Positions 1-6,216 of a stretch of DNA of 10,780 nucleotides are shown piece by piece. A program made the position numbers and the translations under genes. Numbering within the stretch: the first letter of the stretch is position 1; the number at the start of each line of letters is the position of its first letter. The DNA is from JBKPDV01 sp046728075 (lineage in GTDB: Bacteria; Acidobacteriota; Thermoanaerobaculia; UBA5066; Gp7-AA6), in the NCBI GenBank assembly GCA_046728075.1, contig JBKPDV010000174.1, positions 1-10,780 of the forward strand, given 5' to 3'. The notes beneath the pieces are model-generated. The model did not search any database. It saw only the letters and a program-made list of their open reading frames with translations, and was not told the origin of the DNA.

Positions 1-1303
1 CGCCCGAGGCGTCGACCCTCTTGAGCTTTCCGCCCGCGAAGAACCCGAGCGCCCGGCTGTCCGGCGACCAGAAGGGGGACGAAGCATCATCGGTCCCGGC
101 CAGCGCGCGGGGAGTCGGCGACTCGAGCGAGCGGACCCAGAGGAGGGTCTTCCCGTCTCGCGCAGCGCCAGCGAACGCGATGTGCTGGCCATTGGGCGAC
201 ACCGCGATCGGCGTCTTCCCTCCCACATTGAGGGAGGCCGGCATCGCGAGGTCCCAGCCGTCGGGCGGAGAAATGGAGAAGCGAACGACGTCCGATCGGG
301 AGGGGACGCTCGCAAAACGGCTCCGCGCGACGACCGCCAGAACGGTGACCAGGGCCAGCGCCCCAAGGAAGCCGAGGGTCCAAGCCAGCCGGCTGCGGCG
401 CGGGGGGTTCGTTCGTGCCGCGGCGGCGGACGCATTCGTGTCCGCCTCCAACCGGGTTTCCCGCACCCACTTCAGCTCGTCGGCCAGATCGCTCGCCGAT
501 TGCCAGCGTTGCTCGGGATTCTTCGCCAGACACTTCTTGACGAGGCGGTCCAGCGCGCGCGGCGTGATCGGCTGAAGCGACGCCATCGCTGGGGGCTCGG
601 CGGACATGATCGCCGTGATCAGGCTCGCGTGATTCTTTCCTTCGAACGCCTTGCGGCCCGTCGTCATCTCGTAGAGGACGGCGCCGAAAGCAAAAACGTC
701 GCTCCGCTCATCCGCTTCTTTGCCTTCGAGCTGCTCGGGGGACATGTACTGCAAGGTTCCGACGATGCTTCCTTCGGCGGTGAGGGGCGAAGTCTGAGTC
801 AGAGTCGAGCTCCTGTCGCCAAACACACTCGATGAGCGACGCCGCTTCGCCAGGCCGAAGTCGAGCAGCTTCGCGCCCTCCTGGGTCAGCATCACGTTGG
901 CCGGCTTGAGATCGCGATGGACGATCCTGGCGCGGTGCGCCTTGTCGAGGGCGGCCGCGATTTCGATCGCGATTCTCAAGGCATCGTCGATCCCCAGCGG
1001 CCCGGGGATTAATCGCTCCGCGAGCGTCTGGCCTTCGATGTATTCGAGAACCAGGTAGTCGGTGCCATCCTGCTGACCGACGTCGTAGAGCGCGCAGATG
1101 TGAGGATGCGTGAGCGCCGCGATGACCTTCGCTTCAAGAGCGAATCGGGCCCGCAGGTCCGGATCAGCGCTCGGGAGGATCTTGATCGCGACGGTGCGTT
1201 CCAGCCGCGTGTCGCGCGCCTTGTAAACCTCGCCGAAACCGCCGGATCCGAGCGGCGAGAGAATCTCGTACGGGCCGACGCGACTGCCGGCGATCACGCC
1301 CAT
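1..1303 (-). CDS. Membrane Ser/Thr protein kinase with PD40/TolB-like sensor region, 3' end beyond window
   Basis: This is a Hanks-type Ser/Thr kinase, predicted to sit in the inner membrane and phosphorylate unknown proteins. The frame is open from ATG at 1301-1303 to the left edge, giving 434 codons without a stop. The glycine loop GSGGFG is at residues 19-24, the ATP lysine in VAIK at 41, HRDLKPAN at 129-136 (catalytic Asp131), DFG at 148-150 and SPE at 188-190, so the kinase looks active and of the RD type. A single hydrophobic segment at about 306-326 follows a basic stretch. Residues from about 330 on contain SPNG and SPDS motifs typical of PD40/TolB-like beta-propeller blades. The kinase would then be cytoplasmic and the propeller external. 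This architecture is common in Acidobacteriota. No clear Shine-Dalgarno precedes the ATG. It is the last gene visible in the minus-strand cluster, 81 bases after the aminopeptidase stop. Confidence 0.93.
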   Translation of the reverse strand, partial: MGVIAGSRVGPYEILSPLGSGGFGEVYKARDTRLERTVAIKILPSADPDLRARFALEAKVIAALTHPHICALYDVGQQDGTDYLVLEYIEGQTLAERLIPGPLGIDDALRIAIEIAAALDKAHRARIVHRDLKPANVMLTQEGAKLLDFGLAKRRRSSSVFGDRSSTLTQTSPLTAEGSIVGTLQYMSPEQLEGKEADERSDVFAFGAVLYEMTTGRKAFEGKNHASLITAIMSAEPPAMASLQPITPRALDRLVKKCLAKNPEQRWQSASDLADELKWVRETRLEADTNASAAAARTNPPRRSRLAWTLGFLGALALVTVLAVVARSRFASVPSRSDVVRFSISPPDGWDLAMPASLNVGGKTPIAVSPNGQHIAFAGAARDGKTLLWVRSLESPTPRALAGTDDASSPFWSPDSRALGFFAGGKLKRVDASG

Positions 1304-1338
1304 ACACTATCGCGCCCGCGCACTAGACCCGTTGCCAC

Positions 1339-1387
1339 GTGACTGTCGGCCGTTGACTACTGACTGCTGACTACTGACTACCGACTA
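1339..1387 (-). repeat. Heptamer tandem array starting at the aminopeptidase stop codon
   Basis: Read on the minus strand there are seven 7-base units. TAGTCGG (1381-1387) comes first and its TAG is the stop codon of the aminopeptidase. Then come TAGTCAG at 1374-1380 and again at 1367-1373, CAGTCAG at 1360-1366 and TAGTCAA at 1353-1359. A diverged unit lies at 1346-1352, and CAGTCAC at 1339-1345. TAG triplets fall in all three reading frames. The array is followed on the minus strand by GTGGCAAC (1331-1338), which also ends the array behind the desaturase gene. It fills most of the spacer before the kinase gene. Confidence 0.9.
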
Positions 1388-2797
1388 TTTCCTTCCCACC
1401 GCCTTCTCGACGTCGGCGATCTCCTTCGGCGCCGCGCAGGAGAGGCAGTCGAAACCGGCAGGCGTGACGAGCACGGTGTCTTCGATGCGCACGCCGATGT
1501 TCCACCACTTCGGATCCACGCCCGACATGTTGGCGGGAATGTAGATGCCGGGCTCGATGGTCAGGGCCATGCCGGGGAGGAGCTGTCGCGAGGTGGTGCC
1601 GGCCCGGTAGGCGCCGGCGTCGTGCACGTCGAGGCCGACCCAGTGGGAGATTCCGTGCAGGGTAAAACGGCGGTGCGCGTTCTCCGCCACCAGCTTCTCG
1701 ACGTCTCCCGAGAGAAGGCCCAGCTTGACGAGCCCTTCCGTCTGGAGGCGCGCGGATGTCTTCTCGATCTCTTCGTGCGTCACTCCGGGCTTCACGATCG
1801 CCATGGCGCCCTTCTGGGCCGCCAGGATCACCTCGTAGACAGCCCTCTGCTCGGTCGAGAAGCGGCCGGAAACCGGATACGTTCGCGTCACGTCGGCCGC
1901 ATAGCCGGCGTACTCCGCTCCCGAATCGTTCAAGAGCACTTCTCCATCCTTCATCTGGCGATTGCTCTTGTCCCAGTGAAGGATCACCGAGTTGGGTCCC
2001 GATCCGACGATCGAGGGATAGGCCATGCGATGAGCGCCGTTGGCCAGACAGTAGCCGTCGAGCGCCGCCTGCACCTCGAACTCGTATCGACCGGGGCCTG
2101 CCGCCCGCATCGCCAGAACGTGGGCCCTGGCTGAGATTTCCGCGGCGCGGCGCAGGAGCGCGATCTCGTCCGCATCCTTCACGAGGCGCATCTCGCGCAC
2201 AATCGCGCGCGCATCGACCGTGGTCGGGAAGGTCAGGTCCGCCGCCCGAATCCGGTCGAGCTGCGCGCGCAATCTCTCAGCCCACTCCGCGTCGCCTCCG
2301 TCGGAGAGATAGATCGCCTGGGCGCCGACGAGGTATCCCGACGGCGGGCGGGTCGGAGCCGCCGCATCGTTGCGCCAGAGGCTCGTCTCCAGCTCGGGAC
2401 CCGGAAAGGCGGCGTCGGCTCCTTTCTCCTTCGCGGCGACTTCGGCCGTCAAGCTCGGACCCTGAAAGGTCTCGCGGCGCCCGTCGTGGGAGCGGACGTA
2501 GAGGATGTAGCGCTTGCCGTCCGAGGCCGAGGGACGAAAGAGCGCGATCGTGCCCGGCTCCTCGATGCCCGTCAGGTAATAGAAGTTCGAGTCTTGCCGG
2601 TAGGTGTAATTCGTGTCGTTGGAGAAGAGGCGCTCCGGCGCCGCGTGAAAAATCGCGATCGAGTTGGGGGGAAGCTTGCCGAGAAACTGCTCCCGGTGGC
2701 GGCGAAACATCTCGGCGGAAGGGTTCAGGACCGGGGAGTCGAGAGCGAAGACGCTCGCCGCAAAGAACGGCAAGAGGACTGCGAGTATCCCCCTCAC
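1385..2797 (-). CDS. pepP: Secreted Xaa-Pro aminopeptidase (peptidase M24B, aminopeptidase P type)
   Basis: The enzyme removes the N-terminal residue of peptides whose second residue is proline, using two metal ions. With the chosen start it has 470 residues: a signal peptide (about 1-18, RGILAVLLPFFAASVFA), an AMP_N domain (about 25-170) and a C-terminal M24 pita-bread domain. All five metal ligands of the E. coli PepP pattern are present: Asp291 and Asp302 (NDSG and ADVTRT), His385 (SHWVG), Glu415 (IEPGIYI) and Glu439 (RIEDT), at nearly the same spacing as in PepP. The frame stays open upstream to 3055, but that extension is basic, unlike the family, and overlaps the radical SAM gene. I choose GTG at 2795-2797 because it directly precedes the signal peptide and has GGAG 9 bases upstream. 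That GTG lies inside a dispersed repeat. Its role is probably periplasmic peptide turnover. Confidence 0.93.
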   Translation of the reverse strand: MRGILAVLLPFFAASVFALDSPVLNPSAEMFRRHREQFLGKLPPNSIAIFHAAPERLFSNDTNYTYRQDSNFYYLTGIEEPGTIALFRPSASDGKRYILYVRSHDGRRETFQGPSLTAEVAAKEKGADAAFPGPELETSLWRNDAAAPTRPPSGYLVGAQAIYLSDGGDAEWAERLRAQLDRIRAADLTFPTTVDARAIVREMRLVKDADEIALLRRAAEISARAHVLAMRAAGPGRYEFEVQAALDGYCLANGAHRMAYPSIVGSGPNSVILHWDKSNRQMKDGEVLLNDSGAEYAGYAADVTRTYPVSGRFSTEQRAVYEVILAAQKGAMAIVKPGVTHEEIEKTSARLQTEGLVKLGLLSGDVEKLVAENAHRRFTLHGISHWVGLDVHDAGAYRAGTTSRQLLPGMALTIEPGIYIPANMSGVDPKWWNIGVRIEDTVLVTPAGFDCLSCAAPKEIADVEKAVGRK

Positions 2798-2823
2798 CCC
2801 GGCCCTCTCCCGGGGGAAGAGGG
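2791..2823. repeat. Dispersed GC-rich palindromic repeat of the 'CCCTCACCCCGGCCCTCTCCC' type
   Basis: The segment begins CCCTCACCCCGGCCCTCTCCC and continues GGGGGAAGAGGG. CCCTCTCCC (2803-2811) can pair with GGGAAGAGGG (2814-2823) with one slipped base. I recognise the type from many unrelated bacterial genomes, where it produces spurious peptides such as PHPGPLPGEEGE and LTPALSRG; both appear here in plus-strand frames. It lies between the radical SAM stop (2847) and the aminopeptidase signal peptide, and on the minus strand it carries the proposed aminopeptidase start. The name is from memory; only the sequence and the imperfect palindrome are direct observations. Confidence 0.7.
2795..2810 (-). 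promoter_or_regulatory. Ribosome binding site and GTG start of the aminopeptidase, inside the dispersed repeat
   Basis: On the minus strand GGAG (2807-2810) lies 9 bases before GTG (2795-2797), a normal Shine-Dalgarno distance. No ATG or TTG in frame lies nearer the signal peptide. The whole initiation region is therefore made of repeat sequence. This is inferred from spacing and the signal peptide; translation from this GTG is not shown. Confidence 0.55.
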
Positions 2824-2846
2824 CGAAGCCACGCGGGCTCAATCGC

Positions 2847-4421
2847 TCATCTCTTGGAGATGAAGGACCACGGAGAGTGGCCGGCCGGGAGTCGAGCGGC
2901 GGCGGGCCGCACCACGGCGGCGATCCGATCGCGATGCGTCTTGAGCAGCCGCCGCACGGGTGTTCCCGCGGCCGCCTCCTCGAGGACATCGGCGTGGGAC
3001 TCGTCCGCCTTGGCGAGGAAGGCCTCCCAGAGCGCTTCGGACACCGACATCCCACGGAAGACGACGTTTGGCATCCGCTCGAACTCGCGGGCGAGAAAGG
3101 CGAGCTGCTCCTTCAGGTAATCCGTGTCGGCGAGAGATTCCTCTTCATAGGGCGTGTGCGGCTTGGGGATGAAGGCGTTGACCGATGGAACCAGCTGCGC
3201 GACGCGTCCCAGGCGGCGGCCTTGCGCGACCGCGATCTCGTGCAGGTCTTCCACCAGCCGGACGAGATCGGCGACGTCCTGCTCGGTCTCGGTGGGCAGT
3301 CCGACCTGGAGATACAGCTTGAGCCGGGTGAAGCCGCGGGCGAAGACCAGTTTCGCTTTCTCGCGCAGCATCTCGTCGGAGACCTTCTTGTTGATGTGGC
3401 GGCGAAGCCGCTCGTTGCCCGCTTCCGGCGCGATCGCGAGAGCCTTCTCTCCCTGCCGGGCCAGGACCTCCAGAATCGGGTCGGAAATCGCATCGATCTT
3501 GATGGAGGAGAGAGCGATGTGGTACTCGAGAGCGGAGAGACCCCGCAGGATCTCCGTGATCTCCGGATGGTCGCAAACAGCCGTGGCGATCAAGCCGACG
3601 CGGTCGGTCGTGGCCCGCGCTTCCCGCGCCACCTTCAGGATCGACGCCGCCGGGTACTGCTTGATCGGGGCCATGGCGTAGGCGGCCCAGCAGAAACGAC
3701 ACATCTCGGTGCAGCCGCGCGAGATCTCGATCAGGAGCTTGTCGGAGAGCTCGGTGCGCGGTGTGAGGATCGTCGTGTGCGGGACCTCGAAGAAGGAGGT
3801 GATTTCCTTTCGCGACATCGGCTGCTGGACCACGACTTTTCCGCTCTCGGCGGTCTCCGCACGCGGGCCATGCACGGCGGGCACGAAAAAGCCGGGAAGC
3901 TTGCCGGCGGCCTCGAGGAACTGGTCGCGAGTCAGGCCCGAGGAGACGAGCTCCGCGATCGGCGGAACCAGACGCTCCCCGTCTCCCATCGCGAAGACAT
4001 CGACGAAGGAAGAGAGAGCCGACGGGTTCATGCGGGCGATGTCCCCGCCGACCAAGATCAGAGGATGCCGCTCGTCCCGCTCGCTTGCCCGCGGCGGAAT
4101 GCCCGCAGCCCCGAGAGTTCGGAGGATGTGGACGATGTCCATCTCCCACGACAGCGACCAGGCGAGAAGACCAAACTCCGACAGCTGCGTTGCGCTCTCG
4201 AAGGAGACGGCCGCGCCCCCCTCCTCGTAGAAGAATCGCTCGCAGACCAAGTCCGGGACCCGGTTGAAGAGGCGATAGACCCACTGGAAGCCGAGGTTGG
4301 ACATCCCGATCTCGTAGGAGTTCGGGAAACCGAGCGCGATCCGGTAGGCCCCGAAGCGATGGGGCGCCTCCAGGTAGCGCTCGAAAGAGGCGAGCTCAGT
4401 GGTCTTGGCCGTCGGCTTCAT
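2847..4421 (-). CDS. Radical SAM protein of unknown function, TIGR03960-like
   Basis: This is a 524-residue radical S-adenosylmethionine protein. The iron-sulfur cluster motif SRGCTEMCRFC supplies Cys237, Cys241 and Cys244. The N-terminal part (IALGFPNSYEIGMSNLG at about 28-44, with GGDIARMNPSALSSFVDVF and GDGE around 125-149) resembles the cobalamin-binding-like fold of the rSAM family TIGR03960, whose reaction is not known to me. The middle carries the TIM-barrel strands, for example APEAGNERLR at 331-340 and LKLYLQVGLPTETEQD at 367-382. No C-terminal DUF2344-type fusion partner is seen; the protein ends about 20 residues after RLPAG. I prefer ATG at 4419-4421 over the upstream ATG at 4490, because the extra 23 residues are not family-like and run back through a TATAAT box into the neighbouring repeat. 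Downstream the aminopeptidase starts after 49 bases. The substrate is unknown. Confidence 0.88.
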   Translation of the reverse strand: MKPTAKTTELASFERYLEAPHRFGAYRIALGFPNSYEIGMSNLGFQWVYRLFNRVPDLVCERFFYEEGGAAVSFESATQLSEFGLLAWSLSWEMDIVHILRTLGAAGIPPRASERDERHPLILVGGDIARMNPSALSSFVDVFAMGDGERLVPPIAELVSSGLTRDQFLEAAGKLPGFFVPAVHGPRAETAESGKVVVQQPMSRKEITSFFEVPHTTILTPRTELSDKLLIEISRGCTEMCRFCWAAYAMAPIKQYPAASILKVAREARATTDRVGLIATAVCDHPEITEILRGLSALEYHIALSSIKIDAISDPILEVLARQGEKALAIAPEAGNERLRRHINKKVSDEMLREKAKLVFARGFTRLKLYLQVGLPTETEQDVADLVRLVEDLHEIAVAQGRRLGRVAQLVPSVNAFIPKPHTPYEEESLADTDYLKEQLAFLAREFERMPNVVFRGMSVSEALWEAFLAKADESHADVLEEAAAGTPVRRLLKTHRDRIAAVVRPAAARLPAGHSPWSFISKR

Positions 4422-4433
4422 GCGGAACCGGTG

Positions 4434-4465
4434 ATTATAGACGGTGGTCCGGGTCCGGCGTGAAA
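4434..4465 (-). promoter_or_regulatory. Candidate promoter for the radical SAM gene, with a very short leader
   Basis: A perfect TATAAT lies on the minus strand at 4434-4439 in otherwise GC-rich DNA. TTTCAC (4460-4465) lies 20 bases upstream and is only a weak -35 match. Transcription starting 6 to 8 bases after the -10 would leave only about 5 to 7 bases before the ATG at 4421. That would give an almost leaderless mRNA, which agrees with the absence of a Shine-Dalgarno there. Confidence 0.4.
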
Positions 4466-4475
4466 TTCCGCCCCC

Positions 4476-4502
4476 CGCCTCACGCCTCACCCTTACGCCT
4501 CA
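4476..4502 (-). repeat. Heptamer tandem array across the glycerate kinase stop codon
   Basis: Read on the minus strand, TGAGGCG occurs at 4496-4502, 4483-4489 and 4476-4482, with a six-base unit TAAGGG at 4490-4495 between the first and second. The TGA of the last copy is the stop codon of the glycerate kinase. The other triplets TGA, TAA and TGA fall in the other two frames. Unlike the other arrays here, this one lies mostly inside the coding region and encodes the last residues of the protein. Confidence 0.85.
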
Positions 4503-5652
4503 CGGACGCGAAGCGCGAAATCGCAAACACCCAGTCGCACACGTTTGTCCCGGTCGGACCGGTCACGAAGAGATCGTGGAGCTCGGCGAAGAAGGGCTCG
4601 GTGTCGTGATGGCGCAGCGCCTCGTCGGGATCCAGCCCGCGATCCCGGGCGCGTTCGAGTGTGGTTCCGTCGGCAAAGGCCCCGGCGGCACGCGAGGAGC
4701 CGTCGATGCCATCTGATCCCGCCGCGAGCAGCGCGACCTCCGGATGGCCGTCCAGCTCGATCGCCGCGGCCAGGGCGAGCTCGAGATTGCGCCCTCCCCT
4801 TCCCGGGCGCGTGGAGAGCGTCACGGTTGTCTCCCCTCCTGCGAACAGAACAGCGCCGGGCGCCAACTGCCGGGCTGCTCTGCCGAGACGCCGGCCCGCC
4901 TCGCGCGCTTCTCCCTGGAGCCGCCGTGCAAAGACGCAGTTCATTCCTTGGCCTCGCGCCCGGGCGGCAGCGGCGAGAAGGCCGGCGCGGTTTGAGGCGA
5001 CGACGGCGACCAAGTCGCCGCGACGGCCCCGGACAGTCGGACCAGATCCGACGATGGCCGGATCGTCGCCCGGCACATCGGAGAGAACCAGCGTCGCCAG
5101 ACGCGCCCGAGTCGCGCGGCCGAGCTTGCCCCCCTTGACCGCGGAAAGGCGTTTGCGCAGCCGGTTGATCTCGACAATCGAAGCGCCGGAGGCCATCGCG
5201 CGGGCAATGGCGGCACGCTTCTCCGTGAGCGTGATCCCGGGCCGCGGCAGGCACAAAAGAGAGGATGCTCCCCCGGAGAGGAGGCACAGGATCGCGTCCT
5301 GCTCCGAGAACGATCGAAAGAAGGTGAGCGCCCGGCGGGCGGCGCGCTCGCTCGAGCGGTCCGGGAAGGGATGCGCCGCGAAGAGAACCTCTACGCCTCG
5401 CCGCCGGGGAGGCGGGTAGCCCTTCGGCAGAACCAGGAGAGCGTTGTCGGCCGGAGGGACTGCCTCCAGCATCCCCGCGGCCGCCTTCCCTACGGCAAAG
5501 ATCCCCAGCCGCCGCCCCGATGCCAGGAAACCCGTCACGGCCGGCGGCATCAAAGCACTGGCAGTAGACCGCTTGGGGTCGACACCGGCAAGGGCTGCCC
5601 CGTAGAGATCTCTTAAGACGACTCTCAGGTGATGCCGTTGGGAAGAGTTCAT
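4480..5652 (-). CDS. Glycerate 2-kinase, MOFRL family
   Basis: The enzyme phosphorylates D-glycerate to 2-phosphoglycerate and feeds serine, glyoxylate or sugar-acid breakdown into glycolysis. It is cytoplasmic and here 390 residues long, slightly under the usual 410 to 450. Family signatures are in order: HPFPD at about 94-98, LLSGGASSLL at 124-133, EINRLRKRLSAVKGGKLG at 161-178, SDVPGDD at 191-197, GSGPTV at 202-207, and the C-terminal MOFRL domain with GGETTVT at 272-278, GRGGRNLELAL at 284-294, AGSDGIDG at 311-318 and TGPTGTNVCD at 364-373. ATG at 5650-5652 matches the family start; a frame-open extension to 5703 adds 17 atypical residues and runs further into the divergent spacer. The Shine-Dalgarno is weak. 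The last residues (VRRKGEA) are encoded by a heptamer repeat. Confidence 0.94.
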   Translation of the reverse strand: MNSSQRHHLRVVLRDLYGAALAGVDPKRSTASALMPPAVTGFLASGRRLGIFAVGKAAAGMLEAVPPADNALLVLPKGYPPPRRRGVEVLFAAHPFPDRSSERAARRALTFFRSFSEQDAILCLLSGGASSLLCLPRPGITLTEKRAAIARAMASGASIVEINRLRKRLSAVKGGKLGRATRARLATLVLSDVPGDDPAIVGSGPTVRGRRGDLVAVVASNRAGLLAAAARARGQGMNCVFARRLQGEAREAGRRLGRAARQLAPGAVLFAGGETTVTLSTRPGRGGRNLELALAAAIELDGHPEVALLAAGSDGIDGSSRAAGAFADGTTLERARDRGLDPDEALRHHDTEPFFAELHDLFVTGPTGTNVCDWVFAISRFASVRRKGEA

Positions 5653-5721
5653 CCGCCGTTCATGATTTGGCCGTATATGATCCAGAAGCAAGTGGGGCCG
5701 CAAGACAAAAGGGGGAAAAGC
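5653..5721. promoter_or_regulatory. Divergent spacer between glycerate kinase and small secreted protein
   Basis: These 69 bases separate two genes read away from each other, so at least one promoter is expected in or near them. It is the most AT-rich short stretch nearby, with GTATATGATC at 5673-5682. TATGAT (5676-5681) is a possible plus-strand -10, but no acceptable -35 lies at the right distance. I cannot place either promoter with confidence. Confidence 0.35.
5711..5720 (+). promoter_or_regulatory. Purine-rich ribosome binding site for the small secreted protein
   Basis: GGGGGAAAAG ends one base before the ATG at 5722. It is the most purine-rich leader in the window and decides the start: the frame is open from an ATG at 5629, but the 31 extra residues would put a non-signal sequence before the clear signal peptide. 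Confidence 0.6.
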
Positions 5722-6060
5722 ATGAAGAAGCTCGTTTCAAGGTTTCTCATTCTCGCGATGGCGCTCGGAGTCTCCACGCTGGCCTTCGCAGAAGATCAGA
5801 AGATGACGGGATACGTGACGGAAACTCACTGCGGCGCCAAGGGCGCCAAGGCGGAGCATACCGACTGCGCCGTCAAGTGCGTCAAGGAGGGCGCCAAGTG
5901 GGCGCTCTACAACCCGGAGGACAAGTCGATCTTCGTGCTTTCGGGCGACGACGCGACAATGGCAAAGATGCCCTCGATGGCGGGAAAGAAAGTGACCGTC
6001 AAGGGCACCATGAACAAAGAGAAGAAGGAAATCAACGTCGCGACCATGGAAGGTTCATAG
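5722..6060 (+). CDS. Small secreted protein with three conserved-looking cysteines, function unknown
   Basis: The product has 112 residues. Residues 1-23 form a classical signal peptide: MKKL, a hydrophobic core, and the cleavage site AFA before EDQ. The mature part is about 89 residues and lysine-rich. It contains CGAKG (Cys37), His46, Cys49 and Cys53 in a C-x11-C-x3-C arrangement, followed by KWALYNPEDKSIFVL and a beta-rich end with KKVTVKGTM, as in small OB-fold-like proteins. I have seen similar small secreted proteins in Acidobacteriota, but I know no tested function. The cysteines could bind a metal or form a disulfide; that is a guess. It is transcribed alone: divergent from the glycerate kinase upstream, and closed by an intrinsic terminator 24 bases after the stop. 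This points to a single-gene, possibly highly expressed unit. Confidence 0.85.
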   Translation: MKKLVSRFLILAMALGVSTLAFAEDQKMTGYVTETHCGAKGAKAEHTDCAVKCVKEGAKWALYNPEDKSIFVLSGDDATMAKMPSMAGKKVTVKGTMNKEKKEINVATMEGS

Positions 6061-6083
6061 TCGCTCTCTCGCGATTTGATCTG

Positions 6084-6110
6084 AAAAGCCCCGCGTGAAG
6101 CGGGGCTTTT
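6084..6110 (+). terminator. Intrinsic terminator after the small secreted protein
   Basis: AAAAGCCCCGC (6084-6094) pairs with GCGGGGCTTTT (6100-6110) across a five-base loop GTGAA, giving an 11-bp perfect stem with a T run on its 3' side. The A run on the 5' side makes it usable on both strands. The remaining bases up to the desaturase start (6111-6216) hold two CCCGGG hexamers but no gene that I can see. Confidence 0.9.
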
Positions 6111-6216
6111 CTGTTGTGGGGGCCGGGTCCAGAGAGATCTCGAGCCCGGGATCCAGATCGCAGTGACCCGGGACTAGAATAGAGAGGCCGCCGACCGTTT
6201 TGCGGCCGTAGCTGAA

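Noticed and set aside
2798..3055. N-terminal extension of the aminopeptidase to the ATG at 3055
   Set aside because: It overlaps the radical SAM coding region by about 200 bases, is highly basic and would place the signal peptide in the middle of the protein.
1756..3120. Plus-strand open frame of 454 codons over the aminopeptidase
   Set aside because: Extreme Arg/Ser/Pro content and antisense to all five metal-ligand motifs of the peptidase.
2664..4463. Long plus-strand open frame (599 codons) opposite the radical SAM and aminopeptidase genes
   Set aside because: It is antisense to two genes with intact catalytic motifs, its translation matches no family I know and is rich in Arg, Asp and Gly, as expected of a GC-rich shadow frame.
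6152..6180. Promoter for the desaturase with TAGAAT (6175-6180) as -10
   Set aside because: The -10 match is fair, but no acceptable -35 lies 16 to 18 bases upstream; too weak to list as a feature.
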